Assembly (NCBI RefSeq): GCF_032854445.1
Contig: NC_088296.1
Location: 1,800,001-1,864,000, forward strand
From: Liolophura sinensis
Taxonomy: Eukaryota > Mollusca > Polyplacophora > Chitonida > Chitonidae
Length of the DNA stretch: 64,000 nt
Direction of reading: 5' to 3'
Below the pieces are notes generated by a model that did no database searches, had not been told where the DNA came from, and saw only the letters and a program-made list of their open reading frames with translations. The position numbers and the translations under genes were made by a program. The first letter of the stretch is position 1. Each line of letters begins with the position of its first letter. Shown piece after piece: positions 46,385 to 58,875 of this stretch.

Positions 46385-47597
46385 ATAATAAGTAAACAGT
46401 TCCTAAACAAACGTTTACCAAAATCCACATCTTGTGGGCTGATTTAACGTTTTAGCAACACCATAAAGCCCCCTGCCAATTTAGGGATAGGATGGGAAAA
46501 GGCAATCGATGATCAAGTCTTTTATTTTATTTTTGCGTTGTATTAAAAAATAAGTTCCCGCTTACCCCCATAAAATGAATAAAAAAAAATGAAACAGCAG
46601 AAAAAGGAATGGAATATAAAGAACAATTGCGACGCCCTGCAAAACAATTGCAATATGAGACATGGTAATTTTCTCACTGAATTCCAAATCACCTACAGTT
46701 AAACTTACTGGCAATTAGTGAATCTCTTGCAGTCAAAATGTGAGAAGTTTTATGAGAGTATATTTCTTCGTTCATAAAATTTAGCACAGAACAGGTTTTG
46801 TTTTATTTCCAATTTAGATTGATTTAAATTCTTACAAAACATGTATGGCGGGCGCAAACCCTTGAAATATCATCTAGTATCGACTTCTGATAAATAGTAT
46901 GAAGTAACAATTCCCACTGACGAACAAAATCACGCAGATTATACATAGGAATGGTAAAACCATATGTGCAAAGAGCTGTTGTTGGGAGAGTTACCAAACT
47001 AAGACAACAGATAAACTGGCATCGACCTACGAGCCCTTAAGCGAATGCTATGCTCTATTATCGCGTTGCTGTACTTATGGGCTCTGGTCAACACGATTAA
47101 CTCATGCTATTGTGCAATATATCACGTTCTACTCCGCGCACCGTAGTTCTGCAGAGGATGTACGGAGTATGCGTGAATCAATATGCACATAATACTACGG
47201 CAGTACGGTAATCTAAGCTGCTACCCCACTGGGACGTTAGTCGTGGTTGATTAACACGTAGTGATCGTAGCCGGCATGGTGCAACTGTCGCTAGCGAGAA
47301 ACTGACAGTTAACACGAAAAACAAGTTAACATCTGCTGTCTGATAACCAAGATATAGAAAAAGTACACGGTTGGTTCTGGATATTATCGTGCTTAAGCAA
47401 ATCTGATACAGGCGGAAATAAAAGCGTATGACATTTTAACACTTAAAGTTTATTTTTTTACAGCATATATATTGATATTTATCTTTTACCTTCCAGCTTT
47501 GGTAGGTTTGGCTTAAAGTCGTAACAAACCCGATACAGTTTGGTGTTCCCGGTAACTTGGCGAGCTTTTATCAAAAACATTTTAGTTCTGCAAGGTC

Positions 47598-49048
47598 TCA
47601 TCCTCCTTAACAAAACAGCCCCAAATTTGTGTTACAGGGAAGCTCTTCACGTCCTTAACAAAACAGCCCCCAATTTGAGTTACAGGGAAGCTCTTCACGT
47701 CCTTAACAAAACAGCCCCAAGTTTGTGTTACAGGGAAGATCTTTATGTCCTTAACAAAACAGCCCCACATTTGAGTTACAGGGAAGCTCTTCACGTTCTT
47801 AACAAAACAGCCCCAAGTTTGTGCTACAGGGAAGCTCTTCATGTCCATAACAAAACAGCCCCAAGTTTGTGTTACAGGGAAGCTCTTCACGTCCTTAACA
47901 AAACATGCCCAAGTTTGTGTTACAGGGAAGATCTTTATGTCCTTAACAAAACAGCCCCACATTTGAGTTACAGGGAAGCTCTTCACGTTCTTAACAAAAC
48001 AGCCCCAAGTTTGTGCTACAGGGAAGCTCTTCATGTCCATAACAAAACAGCCCCAAGTTTGTGTTACAGGGAAGCTCTTCACGTCCTTAACAAAACATGC
48101 CCAAGTTTGTGTTACAGGGAAGCTCTTCACGTCCTTAACAAAACAGCCCCAAGTTTGTGTTACAGGGAAGCTCTTCACGTCCTTAACAAAACATGCCCAA
48201 GTTTGTGTTACAGGGAAGCTCTTCACGTCCTTAACAAAACAGCCCCAGGTTTGTGTTACAGGGAAGCTCTTCACGTCCTTAACAAAACTGCACCAAGTTT
48301 GTGCTACAGGGAAGCTCTTCACGTCCTTAACAAAACATGCCCAAGTTTGTGTTACAGGGAAGCTCTTCACGTCCTTAACAAAACAGCCCCAAGTTTGTGC
48401 TACAGGCAAGCTCTTCATGCCCTTAACAAAACAGCACCAAGTTTGTGTTACAAGAAAGCTCTTCCTGTCCTTAACAAAACAGCCCCAAGTTTGTGTTACA
48501 AGAAATCTTTTCATATCCTTAACAAAACAGCCCCAAGTTTATGTAACAGGGAAGCTCTTCACGTCCTGAACAAAACAGCACCATGTTTGTGTTACATGGA
48601 AGCTCTTCATGTCCTTAACAAAACAGGCCCAAGTTTGTTTTACAAGAAAGACTTTCATGTCCATAACAAAACAGCCCCAAGTTTGTGTTACAGAGAAGCT
48701 CTTCATGCCCTTAACAAAACATGCCCAAGTTTGGGTTACAGGAAATCTCTTCACGTTCTTAGCAAAACATTCTCAAGTTTGTGTTACAAGAAAGCTCTTC
48801 ATATCTTTAACAAAACACTCCCAAGTTTGTGCTACAAGGAAACTCTTCTTGTCTTTAACAAAACAGCCCCAAGTTTGTGTTACAGGGAAGCTCTTCATGT
48901 CCTCAACAAAGCAACCCCAATTTTGTGTTATAGGAATGCTCTTCATTTCCACAACAAAACTCTCCCAAGTTTGTGTAACAAGAAAGCTCTCATCCTCCTT
49001 AACAAAACGCTCCCAAGTCTGTGTTACATGAAAGCCTTTATCCTCGTT
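47598..49048 (+). repeat. 48-bp satellite array, about 30 copies, with higher-order blocks
   Basis: The unit is CCTTAACAAAACAGCCCCAA, GTTTGTGTTACAGGGAAGCT and CTTCACGT. It encodes a 16-residue repeat on plus (LNKTAPSLCYREALHV), giving a 512-codon frame at 47540-49078, and simultaneously open frames on minus (310 codons) and in a second plus phase (178 and 140). A four-unit (192-bp) block at about 47726-47917 is directly duplicated at about 47918-48109, and a 96-bp dimer (CAGCCCC / CATGCCC) alternates afterwards. Units diverge towards the right end. Three open phases from one 48-bp period and the absence of gene signals argue against coding. Confidence 0.94.
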
Positions 49049-49328
49049 TATAATATTTATAAACGTATATATATATGACATATATTTATCATATATTTAT
49101 ATGACTCTAGGCGACGCATCTTGTCTCCAATCTGTGTACTTCATTGTCCTTTCACTTGGTACACATCATACTTCACGTCACAGGTATTTGTGCTCAAGCA
49201 GATTGTTTTTTACCCCGCACGTTCTATCTTGTTCATCTGTCTGCCCACTTAGCGTTCTTATGCATTCTCACTCACTCCCTGAGAATCTAGGACGCGTTAG
49301 CACTAAATACTTTAAGTCATTTATTTTA

Positions 49329-49390
49329 ATATCCTTGAGTACGGCGTAAAACATCAATCAAATAATTAAATAAATAATTAGATAAATAAG
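49329..49390 (+). mobile_element. SINE-A tail fragment
   Basis: ATCCTTGAGTACGGCGTAAA, ACATCAATCAAATAATTAAA and further AAAT units. Only the last 20-30 bases of the SINE plus its tail are present. Confidence 0.75.
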
Positions 49391-50542
49391 CAATAGCGTG
49401 GCTATTAACAATTTGTGGCTTGATATAGTATCGGGTGAAACAATACTCCGCGTGATTCCAGTTTCGAGCTACATGTGGTTATGTTTCGGCTTTATCAGCA
49501 ATATTGCAAGTTCAGTGACCCAGCAATTCTTGTGCTATGCATAACTGAACATAACATAACATATGTTTATCGCACAAATTATCCATTCTGAGTGGTTTAT
49601 GTGCTCGCCTCAAGTCGGGAAAACCTTGAAGTTCATTAGCGGCACAAATTGTCCCATCACATTGTCCTCAGAATGCTTTTGATTGAGTTCATGCGCGGAG
49701 TCAATCATCTTTGATAAAGCTCAGAAAATATCTTCCTTTGAGATGATCTAAGACAGGCTATTTACATATAAACAGGTAGGCAGCTGCCAACACGCCAATC
49801 GTTCTTCAGAGCCAACACCTCACCTTGTGGTTCCCCCATCGATCCTAGAACCGATTCCTCTTTTCTATCCTCCTGTTTTTTTTTCTCGATGGGTGGCACA
49901 CAGACCAATATCGATGTCTCCGAAGGTGCTGCTAAGTGGCGACTCGAGCGACAAAAGCCTAGCTATCGATCGGTGGACATCAAACACTTCACCGCTTAAC
50001 TGGGCGTAGGTAAAAACAAGACTTCATGTGGTTTTACCTTGGGTCGGACACGGCTTGGACAACTTCAATAGTGCAGCAAACGGGCTAGAGGTTAGTGTAA
50101 CTGTTCATAGGCGACGTTGAAAACCGCAGGATACGATATTGTTCCAGGCATCCTGAGGATACGGAATGCGTTACTGATGAAAATCTAGATGCAAAGTGAA
50201 GACTTCCAAGTAAGATAAACTTTAAATTGCACGTACCTCTCAGTAATGTTTTGTTAATTCGTCAATTTTTTCACGATGATTGCTTCAAACCTGTAAGATA
50301 CAGACATTTCAAACACTGTCTTCAAAAGTCAATTTCCATCGAGATGCAGTTACGTGACAGAATGGTTCAGTTTTTTTGCCTTTCAATTGCTTTGTTACTC
50401 GAGACGCGGATTCAGTGGAAATTTCGGACATAGAATTTTCCTTCTTTTCATCGTCCACAGTTGACGAGGCCTTGGTGGATCTAATAGGTAGAGGGTATTC
50501 CTCTCTGTGGGCGTCGGAGACTACCTGACTTCCACCAACATC
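49391..50542. other. Unique stretch, no gene seen
   Basis: No repeat or exon was recognised. Frames on opposite strands at 50227-50433 and 50309-50557 overlap and have no family resemblance. Confidence 0.4.
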
Positions 50543-50812
50543 TATGTATTTATTCACCTATTTCATTGGTGATTTACGCCGCACTCAAAAATACTTCTCT
50601 TGTACGAAGCCTACCAGCATTATGGTTAGAAAACAATCCTGGGGAAACCCACGACCACTTTCAGGTAGATCGCAGGCCTCCACACATACATCTACAGTCG
50701 GAGAAAAATCCTGCAAGAGCTGGACTTGAACTCACAGCGATCGCATTAGTGAGAGGCGACTGGGTCGTCATGCTGATCTGGCACGGTAACCACAATGTTC
50801 CAGAGGCCCAAC
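50543..50812 (-). mobile_element. SINE-A, full length, minus strand
   Basis: Read on the minus strand: head GGGCCTCTGGAACATTGTGG, box-B-like GTGAGTTCAAGTCCAGCTC, then GTGGGTTTCCCC, CATAATGCTGG, TTGAGTGCGGCGTAAATCAC and an A/T-rich tail. It retains most of the 270-bp structure with scattered changes. No clear target-site duplication was found. Confidence 0.9.
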
Positions 50813-51841
50813 AGTAGGCCTACATATGTAGAAGTTAAACAGTATAACTGGTGACATGCCGGTTAGGTATGGCCTTAAACAAAAACCATCCAGAAAAATA
50901 ATACAAACATTTTTTTGGGAGTGCAGTTCGCTAATCAGACACTGTATGCTCAGAGAAGTTTTTAACTTCAGTGTTTCCTTGGGTTACTCTTCTTTATAAA
51001 ATATCGCTTTGGCTACATATGCAGAGGCAGGTGTTTACCTTCATACAGACCATTATATTACGAAATATTCCTCATCTACAAGCATTGCCTAAGAACTAGT
51101 TTCCATGTTAACGGACTTGTGTGAACCGGTCACGATCTTAAGACTAAACTCGTCAACATAACAGAGAAAGAGGGATAGAGAGAGGGAGAACCTGATCATC
51201 CGCAAACGCGAATCGCTTTAGGTATTAGGCCCTGCATGCACGAGAGCTTGTCATCCAACCCAACTCAATCCAGCCATTATGATAGGTCCTAAGTACTCGT
51301 ATACGCCAGATAACAGAGCGACTCCACTGGAGTCATACTCCAGTCGCTAGGATGCTGGTTATTCCAAAAATGATATCGCGACTTTGGCTTAAAGTTGATC
51401 GCACGAACGTGTCCTGTCTATATAATATATTTTATTGACTGATTTCACCAACGGCGAATCAAACACATACACTTCAACATGTGTAAATAAAGCGTTTTTT
51501 GTGGGATGTATTTTCCTATTTATTTCTTGGAGAGTTTGGAGTAAAATTAAAATTAGATTTGAGATGAAATTTACAAATGGTTTGAATTCGCACCCTGCAG
51601 AAGAGGTGCCATTTCAGACAGTTGCTTCGCACGATCCGGTTGAACTGGCAGTTGTGCATTTTTAACAAATGGCACTTGAACAACAAAATCAGTTCGGAAA
51701 TAAGACACTAAATATATATTGGTTTTTATAATCTATACAACGACTAAAATAAGCTTTTCACACAAATAATATCACGAAGAATATAATGCCCAAGCTGTTG
51801 CTCCTTTGCTAACTTATTGATCTTGTTTTCTCTTTTTTTAA
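50813..51841. other. Unique stretch, no gene seen
   Basis: No repeat family or confident exon recognised. A GAGAGAGGGAGA purine run lies at about 51168-51190. Confidence 0.4.
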
Positions 51842-51842
51842 G

Positions 51843-52111
51843 ACTTCGACTACCAGAGATAACGGTTGTTTTGCTTACTGGTTGTACGATCTATTACAAA
51901 GCTAACCTGTGTTTGAGAAGACTTCATGATTTATTCGTGGGTATAACTCCTTACCCAGGAACCAAAGGGATTATCTGAGGACTACTGACTTATCAGTGCG
52001 TGTGTGTGTCGTGGATTACAGCAGATTATAACAGATTATACCTGCCTGATACGGCACTGTGTCATTCCACATTTGGATTTACCATTGGATTCAAATTTCA
52101 AATACAGCTGA
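51843..52111 (+). other. Candidate spliced exon, non-coding or 5' UTR type
   Basis: A polypyrimidine stretch ending TTCTCTTTTTTTAAG (AG at 51841-51842) resembles a 3' splice acceptor, and GCTGAAGGTAAGTTT at about 52104 is a near-consensus 5' donor. The intervening 269 bases have no long open frame: the frame reaching the donor opens only after a stop at 52047-52049. If real it would be a UTR or lncRNA exon. This rests on splice-signal appearance alone. Confidence 0.2.
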
Positions 52112-53305
52112 AGGTAAGTTTATGCTAATATTTGTTTCGCAAATATCAAGCGCGTTCATCCTACATCTTATATTTTGGTCGAATTTTACACGTTTACCGC
52201 TAGTGTTCCTTGGAAGAATTCTTAGTGTAAAAGGCTGTGATACAGACATAGCAAACGTCTTGCTGGCGCTATGTTACCGAATTTTATAACAAGATATGTT
52301 TTTAAAATTCTACTCTACTTTCACTTTTTTCTTTTATATCACTGCGACTGCATCTTGTGTTAGAACTGGGATGTCATAATCTGGTCGACCCACTGAACAG
52401 TTTATTTAAATTAAAAAACAAAGTAACTCCGTAGAAATTTTCCTGAGGATGACCTAATTTAGGTCTAAATATTGAGATAGTCAACATGAATTCCCGCGAA
52501 GTTAGTTTGCTAATTTACTGGTGTGGGCTGCCAAAGTATCGAACAAAAGTGGAAAAGATGTCCTATTGATGAGATGATGACCTGTGTGATGTTATCAAAG
52601 CGATTTTCTACTACTTTTTTTCATAGTTTTCATGTCACTCGTTTTGGACTGGTTTTCATTTTGTGCCATCTTATCGCGAATGACATCATTATGGCGATCA
52701 TATGCGATTGCTTTACTTACCACCGCATTTTGGTATCCGTTAGGAACAAATTCAGCAAATGACATTGAGTCGAGATAGACCAAATACGAACGACAAATCT
52801 GAGTATCTTACAACTCATTTCCCAACAAACGCAATGTGAAGAAAACGTCATTGAAAATTCATCATACACTGAGCCAAGCCTCACCTAGGCCACAAAGCAC
52901 AGCCATTGTATTAGGTACATCAGCAATCTGTAAGTGACACTGTAAACAGGCAGGTTCTGAGCTGGCATCTACATGCTCAGTTAGGTGTTGGAATTCTAAA
53001 TTTGTCGTCATTAACATAATAAATGCGGAATTAAAACACTTCTGTTTGCAATCACATTACATATTTGGTTTTCAAAGCCAGAATTAAAACTTATAGACAA
53101 AACATTATATTTGTGAAATTAACACCCCACAGCCCGCATTAACAGAGGCAATAACCTTCTCTTTATGAAGAACAGTAATATTTTGAAATCGGTGTCAGCA
53201 CTGTAATGATGGTTAATACTAGAGTGGGATTAAGTCGGAGAAAACTTGTTAAAGCAAAGCAGCACTAACGTTCTAAAGTAGTTCACATTAACATTTTGGG
53301 ATACA
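52112..53305. other. Unique A+T-rich stretch, no gene seen
   Basis: No repeat or coding exon recognised. Frames at 52059-52289 and 52523-52762 are hydrophobic-rich and short. Confidence 0.4.
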
Positions 53306-53575
53306 CATTAGCATTCTGACGTCGGCATTGGCATTCTGACGTCGGCATTAGCATTCTGACGTCGGCATTGGCATTCTGACGTCGGCATTAGCATTCTGAC
53401 GTCGGCATTAGCATTCTGACGTCGGCATTAGCATTCTGACGTCGGCATTGGCATACTGACGTCGGCATTGGCATTCTGACGTCGTCATTGGCATTCTGAC
53501 GTCGGCATTGGCATTTTGACGTCGGCATTGGCATTCTGACGTCGGCATTAGCATTCTGACGTCGGCATTAATATT
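53306..53575 (+). repeat. 20-bp array carrying 13 TGACGTC (CRE-like) sites
   Basis: GCATTCTGACGTCGGCATTA/G is repeated 13 times at an exact 20-bp step, with the GAC/GTC junction at 53320/53321, 53340/53341 and so on to 53560/53561. Every unit contains TGACGTC, one base short of the CRE palindrome TGACGTCA, and two CpG. No indel breaks the phase. Differences are single bases only (for example ATACTGAC, GTCGTCATT and ATTTTGAC). Confidence 0.95.
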
Positions 53576-55471
53576 TCACACATGAAGACTTTATTATTTT
53601 TGGGTTCGTCTTTTGTATGCAAATTCAGTTATTAAATCTTGGATTGTATTTGTACCTTCTTGCTCAGTTCTACAGCCTTTCTTCTACCGCTCCTCACGCC
53701 CATACTTACAATACTTTCTCGTCGGTCGCGGATCGGAAATCGTTTTACAAAATGGCCACTTGATGGACTGAGCTTCGATTAGTTGTCATCTGGTTTCTGT
53801 TGGTCTACTCTCTCACAATACCGCCTTTTTTGACACTTCTGTCAAGCTTTTCTCTTTGTCCCTTGTGTTTGTGTCGACAAGCACTTCGGCTCGACGGACT
53901 AGACTGTGGCTTGCCAGTAACTTCACACTCGTACGAGGCGTTTTCGAGTAATACATTCTGACTAAAACGAAAGGATGGCCTTAGTCAACTATGGCAAATG
54001 TCAGCTTTAATTTACTCGAGCGTCATGTATATGGCAAACTTCGGCAAACTTTGAACGTAATCTGGCATGAGGTTTGTAAAGTGTTTATTAAGCGTCTCGA
54101 TCGTTTGATCTACATGTCATTGATGCCAGTCTACAGTCGTTACCGTGAAAGGAAAACGTTTCGGTCGCAGAATACTGCCTGGACCAAAGCACGCCCACTG
54201 ATATTCTCTAACAGGTGTTCCTTGTGCGTGTAAGTTGGCGGTCCGTAGTATCGTGTTGTAGCATATGCCACACTTTGAACTTTTGAGGTCAGCAGAAATG
54301 GCACAAATTTTAGTCACCAAAGATGTGCTCCATCAATGACAACCAAACAACTTGCTACAGAGGTGTCGATATACTAGTGTCACTTCATGTAATCATTCTT
54401 TTACATCACATTCCAGAATTCTTTCCTTGGGCGATGGCGGTCTGTTTTACTTGGTGGGGTTAAACCTGACCTGCTACTGTCACCAAGGCCCTGTGGAATA
54501 TAGAATTTGTCCGCGCAAGGCCGATTGTGAAACCACAACTTGTGTGCCATTGGTAGGCAAGCGTCTTAAACTCTCGGACACGAACAGCTTCCTGTTCGTT
54601 ATAATCACAAAGGCATACAAACACGCTGAATACAGATCGGAGTTTTCGACAAGACACTTGTTCTTTGAACTTTGATTATTTGCTTCATGGTTTTGTTTTC
54701 CCACCCTCGGAAAAATCGATGTTTCTCAGACATTGCGCGTGGATTATTCTTCGTATCTGGTTGGGCCAAGGGAATCAATATAGGTCAATAATATAGACTG
54801 CTTTCGGACTCTATTAACAACTCTGAGATATTGTTTCTCAAGGACAGGCTGTCCGGAAGCCTATTTCGATAAGCGTTAAAAGTTCAATTCTTAGAATAAC
54901 ATGTGCATAAACGGCCATCTTCTCCTGACTGAAATGAAAGTTTGCGAATGCAATAAGCATGACGAAGAAAGTGAGAAAACTTTGAGGTTCAAACCGATGT
55001 TGTGACAAACAGTTTATCTCATGTAACCACAGCCCCAGTGTTATAAAAGTGATCTAAACATTTCGATTGGAAACAAATACTTGTGGTTCTACGCTGAAGT
55101 TCCCCAAAATACTGTTAACAAAGACATTAGCGCCGGGTTATCATTTGGATGGGAAATGTTGAAATGTGAGAAAGAAAAAGAAGAACTGATCAGTTTTTAT
55201 GATGGTAATGCATAATGTAAAATATCGCACTACTTCCGTCTATACACGCTTCTGAAGAGTTGTTGTATTTTACATGATAAACGAACAATACAGAAAAACT
55301 ATTTGCAGAAAACTTGTACGACCAGTATAATTATTTAATTGTTTGCTATAATTATTGGGCCTTTTATGCGAATATAGATCGAAATCATCCACGTTGATCC
55401 ATGTTTGCTAAGAGATCTTCGATCATTTCCCCTTCGGTTTTGTTTCTATACTCTCTAACAGATGCATTTTT
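53576..55471. other. Unique stretch with a tRNA-like SINE head
   Basis: Apart from 54405-54595 nothing was recognised. Frames at 53991-54233 and 54352-54675 have no support. Confidence 0.4.
54405..54595 (-). mobile_element. tRNA-Leu/Ser-like SINE, minus strand, diverged
   Basis: On the minus strand, TGTCCGAGAGTTTAAGACGC (54564-54580 region) resembles box A of the TGGCCGAGTGGTTAAG type, and GTTGTGGTTTCACAATCGG (about 54522-54540) resembles a decayed box B. The downstream end has a faint SINE-A-tail-like GGCGATGGCGG. It is not a functional tRNA. Confidence 0.4.
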
Positions 55472-55553
55472 CACAGTTATATGGCTGGTGGAGTCATTAA
55501 CCCCTTCCCAGGCACAGTTATATGGCTGGTGGAGTCATTAACCCTTTCCGCGG
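55472..55553 (+). repeat. 41-bp direct duplication
   Basis: CACAGTTATATGGCTGGTGG plus AGTCATTAACCC occurs at 55472 and again at 55513 with very few differences, followed by a third partial CACAG. Confidence 0.92.
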
Positions 55554-58500
55554 CACAGCACTGTAAACATTCAATCAACATTCGACTGTTCGCGGAATCC
55601 GTTAACAGGATGGTGTTGTTGTCTCCTCAATGGCATGTTGACCTATTCCACACGTTGAAAAAATGAGTGAAAGACTTAGGAACTACACGTGCAAGTCTTA
55701 TCTTAAAACACAAATAAAAGTTTGTGATTGCATGAGGACATTATGTGGAACATATACAAACCCATGGTGAGAAAACAAGGTGAGAAAACAAGGTGAGAAA
55801 ACAAGGAATAATGCATGGAATCATAACAAATGAAGTGGAAACACCCTTTATACCCCTCTATATGTCGATATATTCCCTTTAGCCAGTGATATTATATCTT
55901 CAGATCAGAGATTCATCTTTGTTCCACAGGACAGAATGATTTCGCTTGTAAACAGCCCCGGGATGTTTTCGTTGTAGATCTAACACTGTTTGCATAGATA
56001 TTAAATCTTTGTTGTTATCTGAGTGTGAATTCTTGAAATTAGTTGAAGGCAAGAAAAAAAATATAAACTTTATGTACTGACACAGTTCAATCAATTCGCA
56101 CTATTTGAATTATTTTTATTTGAAGCAACTCTTGATATATTTCACATTAGAAATGATATATAAAAAATGGAGTCTCCTTTGTCAGCAAAGCACCCTATCA
56201 GCACAAAAGACAATTGCTTGTTGTAATTACCAGTCCATGTTTGCAAGCAGAATATGGATTGAAATCATCAGCAAGACTCGTGTTTGTCGAGTGGCCTTCG
56301 ATTATTTGCTGGAGACTTTTTTTCTGCAAACTGTACACATCCATTTTTCACTGCTATCGTGGATCGAATCCCCCTCTGGCATGTGGGCCAAAATCGATCT
56401 ATCCTTGTAAACAAAGCGGTTAACGATATACTCTTTTTTTGTACAAGAACTAACCCAAGTTATTGGCCGAAATAACATTTCGATATTCGTCGAATTCTTA
56501 ACTTACTCTCAAATCCAAGCGGAAACATATGGTACGTAAAACTTTGTAAACACTGCAAAACTTCTTGCAAAGACGTCCATACTTTTATATTATTTGGTCT
56601 ACTAATTGTTTTGAATGTTGCAATACAAGAGTTCTTAATTGTGCAAAGGCAGTGATTAAAGATATCAATACCTCGTTCTCATTTCAGTTTTAAAATGATA
56701 AAAGAAAACGAAATTTGATGATCATAGCAAACATATTTGTATCCAATGCAAGCCAATCAAAAGAGAAGGCTCAGGGGGTTCAAGACGGGCAGATCTATTC
56801 ATGTATTCGATTAATTTTTGCCATTCTGCAATAATAATGCAATAATAATGCAGAAACTGCCCCTGGAGAATTTAACACGCCTTTAAGTCATTTTCAGCTT
56901 TTCGAGTTGGCTGTGTCCAGTGATGGACGACGGGCGACTTCGACCTCTGTCCAGTTTTTGACCCTGTTGGATTGTTTCCAGCTTTGTATCCTAATCCGTG
57001 TTCTTCCCTTTGCTAACATAGAACTCCATTCTTTTGGGTCTGCTGTCCCCAAACGTGTCAAAGCCGCACGGTACAACTACTTCTTTACTTCTCAACTAAC
57101 TTTAAGCTGATATAAGCTAAGTATTTGTGAACAATGAATACAATAATATCACAATTGACACGTATATTACTGTCGCATCGACACCAGTCGAACGTCTTCT
57201 AGCGCCATTTGAGGTGGGAGGGGGGGGGGGGGAGAGAGAAGTTTGTGAATAAAACCAAGGAGACGTACAATAATAAAGAGGCGATAGGCAAATTATTCTA
57301 TTGTTTTATATTTAATCCTTATTTTGTTGATTAACAGAAGCACTAAGAGTGAAAAATAAAGAAATTATCTTCAGTTCGGCACGAGCAGCCGAGTGCAGCG
57401 TAGCAACGCAGTCTGATGATTAGGAAATGAAATTGTGCAACGTTCGGAAGCAACACGAGTGTTGATTGCGACGGCAGGGAATGTCATGGATAAAATGGTG
57501 GTATAAATTCATAATAGCATCAAGATCAAGGAAATCCTGTTTGCTATGGGTACAGCCTTGCCACTTCGAGGAGGGCACATCCAACTGAGCACGGCTGTTT
57601 AAATGTGTGTTAAACGTTAAGTCCGGCTTAATTCATATTAGCAGTTTTCTTCTTATACAAAACTAATGGGATTATATGTTAATACCCAGTACAACTTTGA
57701 ACAACCGGGTCCAGAACACCATTTCACGTTAGTGAATGTAACGATTCAAAGCGGTTAATATGGAAGCTAAGCTGGGAACATGACCAGCGATCTCAGGGGT
57801 ATTTAACTGCTGCATGACGACTGAAGATAAAACAAATGACTCTGATCTGAAATGTGTCTAAATATTTTTTACGATGGTGCAAGGTCTAAGGCTTCGCGAT
57901 TGAGAGTGAAAACGAAGTACACCGATCAGACAGTCATGCACTGGGTCATCAGGTGTAATCGTGTGTTACGACAGAATCTGTATGGACAGCATCACTATTA
58001 CCTGTATCACTAAAACATTGTTTGCAGGCAAACACAGCCTAATAAAGCTTTTAAAGGCAAGCTTAAGTTTCTTGACTGTGCCCAAAGGAATTTGTAATCG
58101 ACACGCGAGACGTGTGCGACATCGAAATCTTCCTGCCTTTATTCCACGTTTGACGTTGCAGGGTATATCTGAAGGGGACTCTAAGAGGCACGCGGACTCA
58201 GTCTGTGTGCATGTGATATCGTTATCCGTTGGAGTTAGCCTTTTTGGTATTCACGTAAAACAAACAAATCGAGTAAACATCAGTTGTCGTTTGACTGTTA
58301 AAAAAAAAGGCAGCCCGGCAACACGGCTTTGCGAATCAACGTTTTCATATATCCAATCAACTTAAGTGACAGCTGTTTAATTTGCTTAAGTGGGAAACTT
58401 GCTTCACCAAACAGCCTTTGGCATGAAGACTGGGAGAGATCGATGTCAATGTGACCGAAGTCTAAACACAAATTATGTTTTATTTATTTACTTATTTTTT

Positions 58501-58728
58501 TGTCGGTGACAGACCTGAATAAATGTGTCTGCGAGGGGAACGAATTCCATTTAATCATTTGTCAGAAGAGATTTAGTATTTCACGACTCATTTTCTTATA
58601 TACAGGTACACCCGGTCAGGGAATGTAATCAAGGAACTCACACGCACCATAAGATCTGAGATCTGTTTTATTCCTTCCAGTATATACTGCACTCAGTATG
58701 CCAGAACTGTGTGCTAACAAGTAGGATT
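55554..58728. other. Unique stretch with small repeats, no gene seen
   Basis: AGGTGAGAAAACA is repeated three times at 15-bp steps (about 55768-55806), and a 13-G run lies at 57220-57232. The frame 57961-58365 (134 codons) is basic and Ser/His-rich but resembles no family I know. No exon structure was recognised. Confidence 0.4.
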
Positions 58729-58742
58729 TCATTCAGCAGGAA

Positions 58743-58875
58743 ACCTGCGGATAGTCGTGGGTTTCCCCGGGCTCTGCCCGGTTTCCACCCACCATAATGC
58801 TGGCCACCGTCGTATTCTTATTCTTGGAAATATTATTGGGTACGGCGTAAAACACCAATGAAATGAATAAATAAA
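58743..58875 (+). mobile_element. SINE-A, 5'-truncated, with 14-bp target-site duplications
   Basis: ACCTGCGGATAGTCGTGGGT, TTCCCCGGGCTCTGCCCGGT, TTCCACCCACCATAATGCTG, GCCACCGTCGTATTC, a short local duplication, then GGGTACGGCGTAAAACACCA and (AAAT)n. TCATTCAGCAGGAA flanks it at 58729-58742 and 58876-58889. Truncation inside the body plus duplications shows incomplete reverse transcription at insertion. Confidence 0.95.

Larger units (their letters stand above)
44644..47597. other. Unique stretch, no gene seen
   Basis: No exon or repeat family recognised over almost 3 kb. Small structures: a perfect 10-bp inverted repeat at 46007-46039 and a GGGAGTCCCA triplication at about 46355-46384. Confidence 0.45.

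Noticed and set aside
47540-49078. 512-codon open frame with 16-residue repeats
   Set aside because: It is generated by the 48-bp tandem array; two other phases are open over much of the same DNA, and there is no signal peptide, exon context or similarity.
57373-57384. TTCGGCACGAG, the sequence of a common cDNA-library adaptor
   Set aside because: An 11-base match in 64 kb can occur by chance, and the surrounding sequence shows no vector or junction signature.
57961-58365. 134-codon frame
   Set aside because: It begins at a non-ATG codon, has no family resemblance, and its composition looks like translated non-coding DNA.
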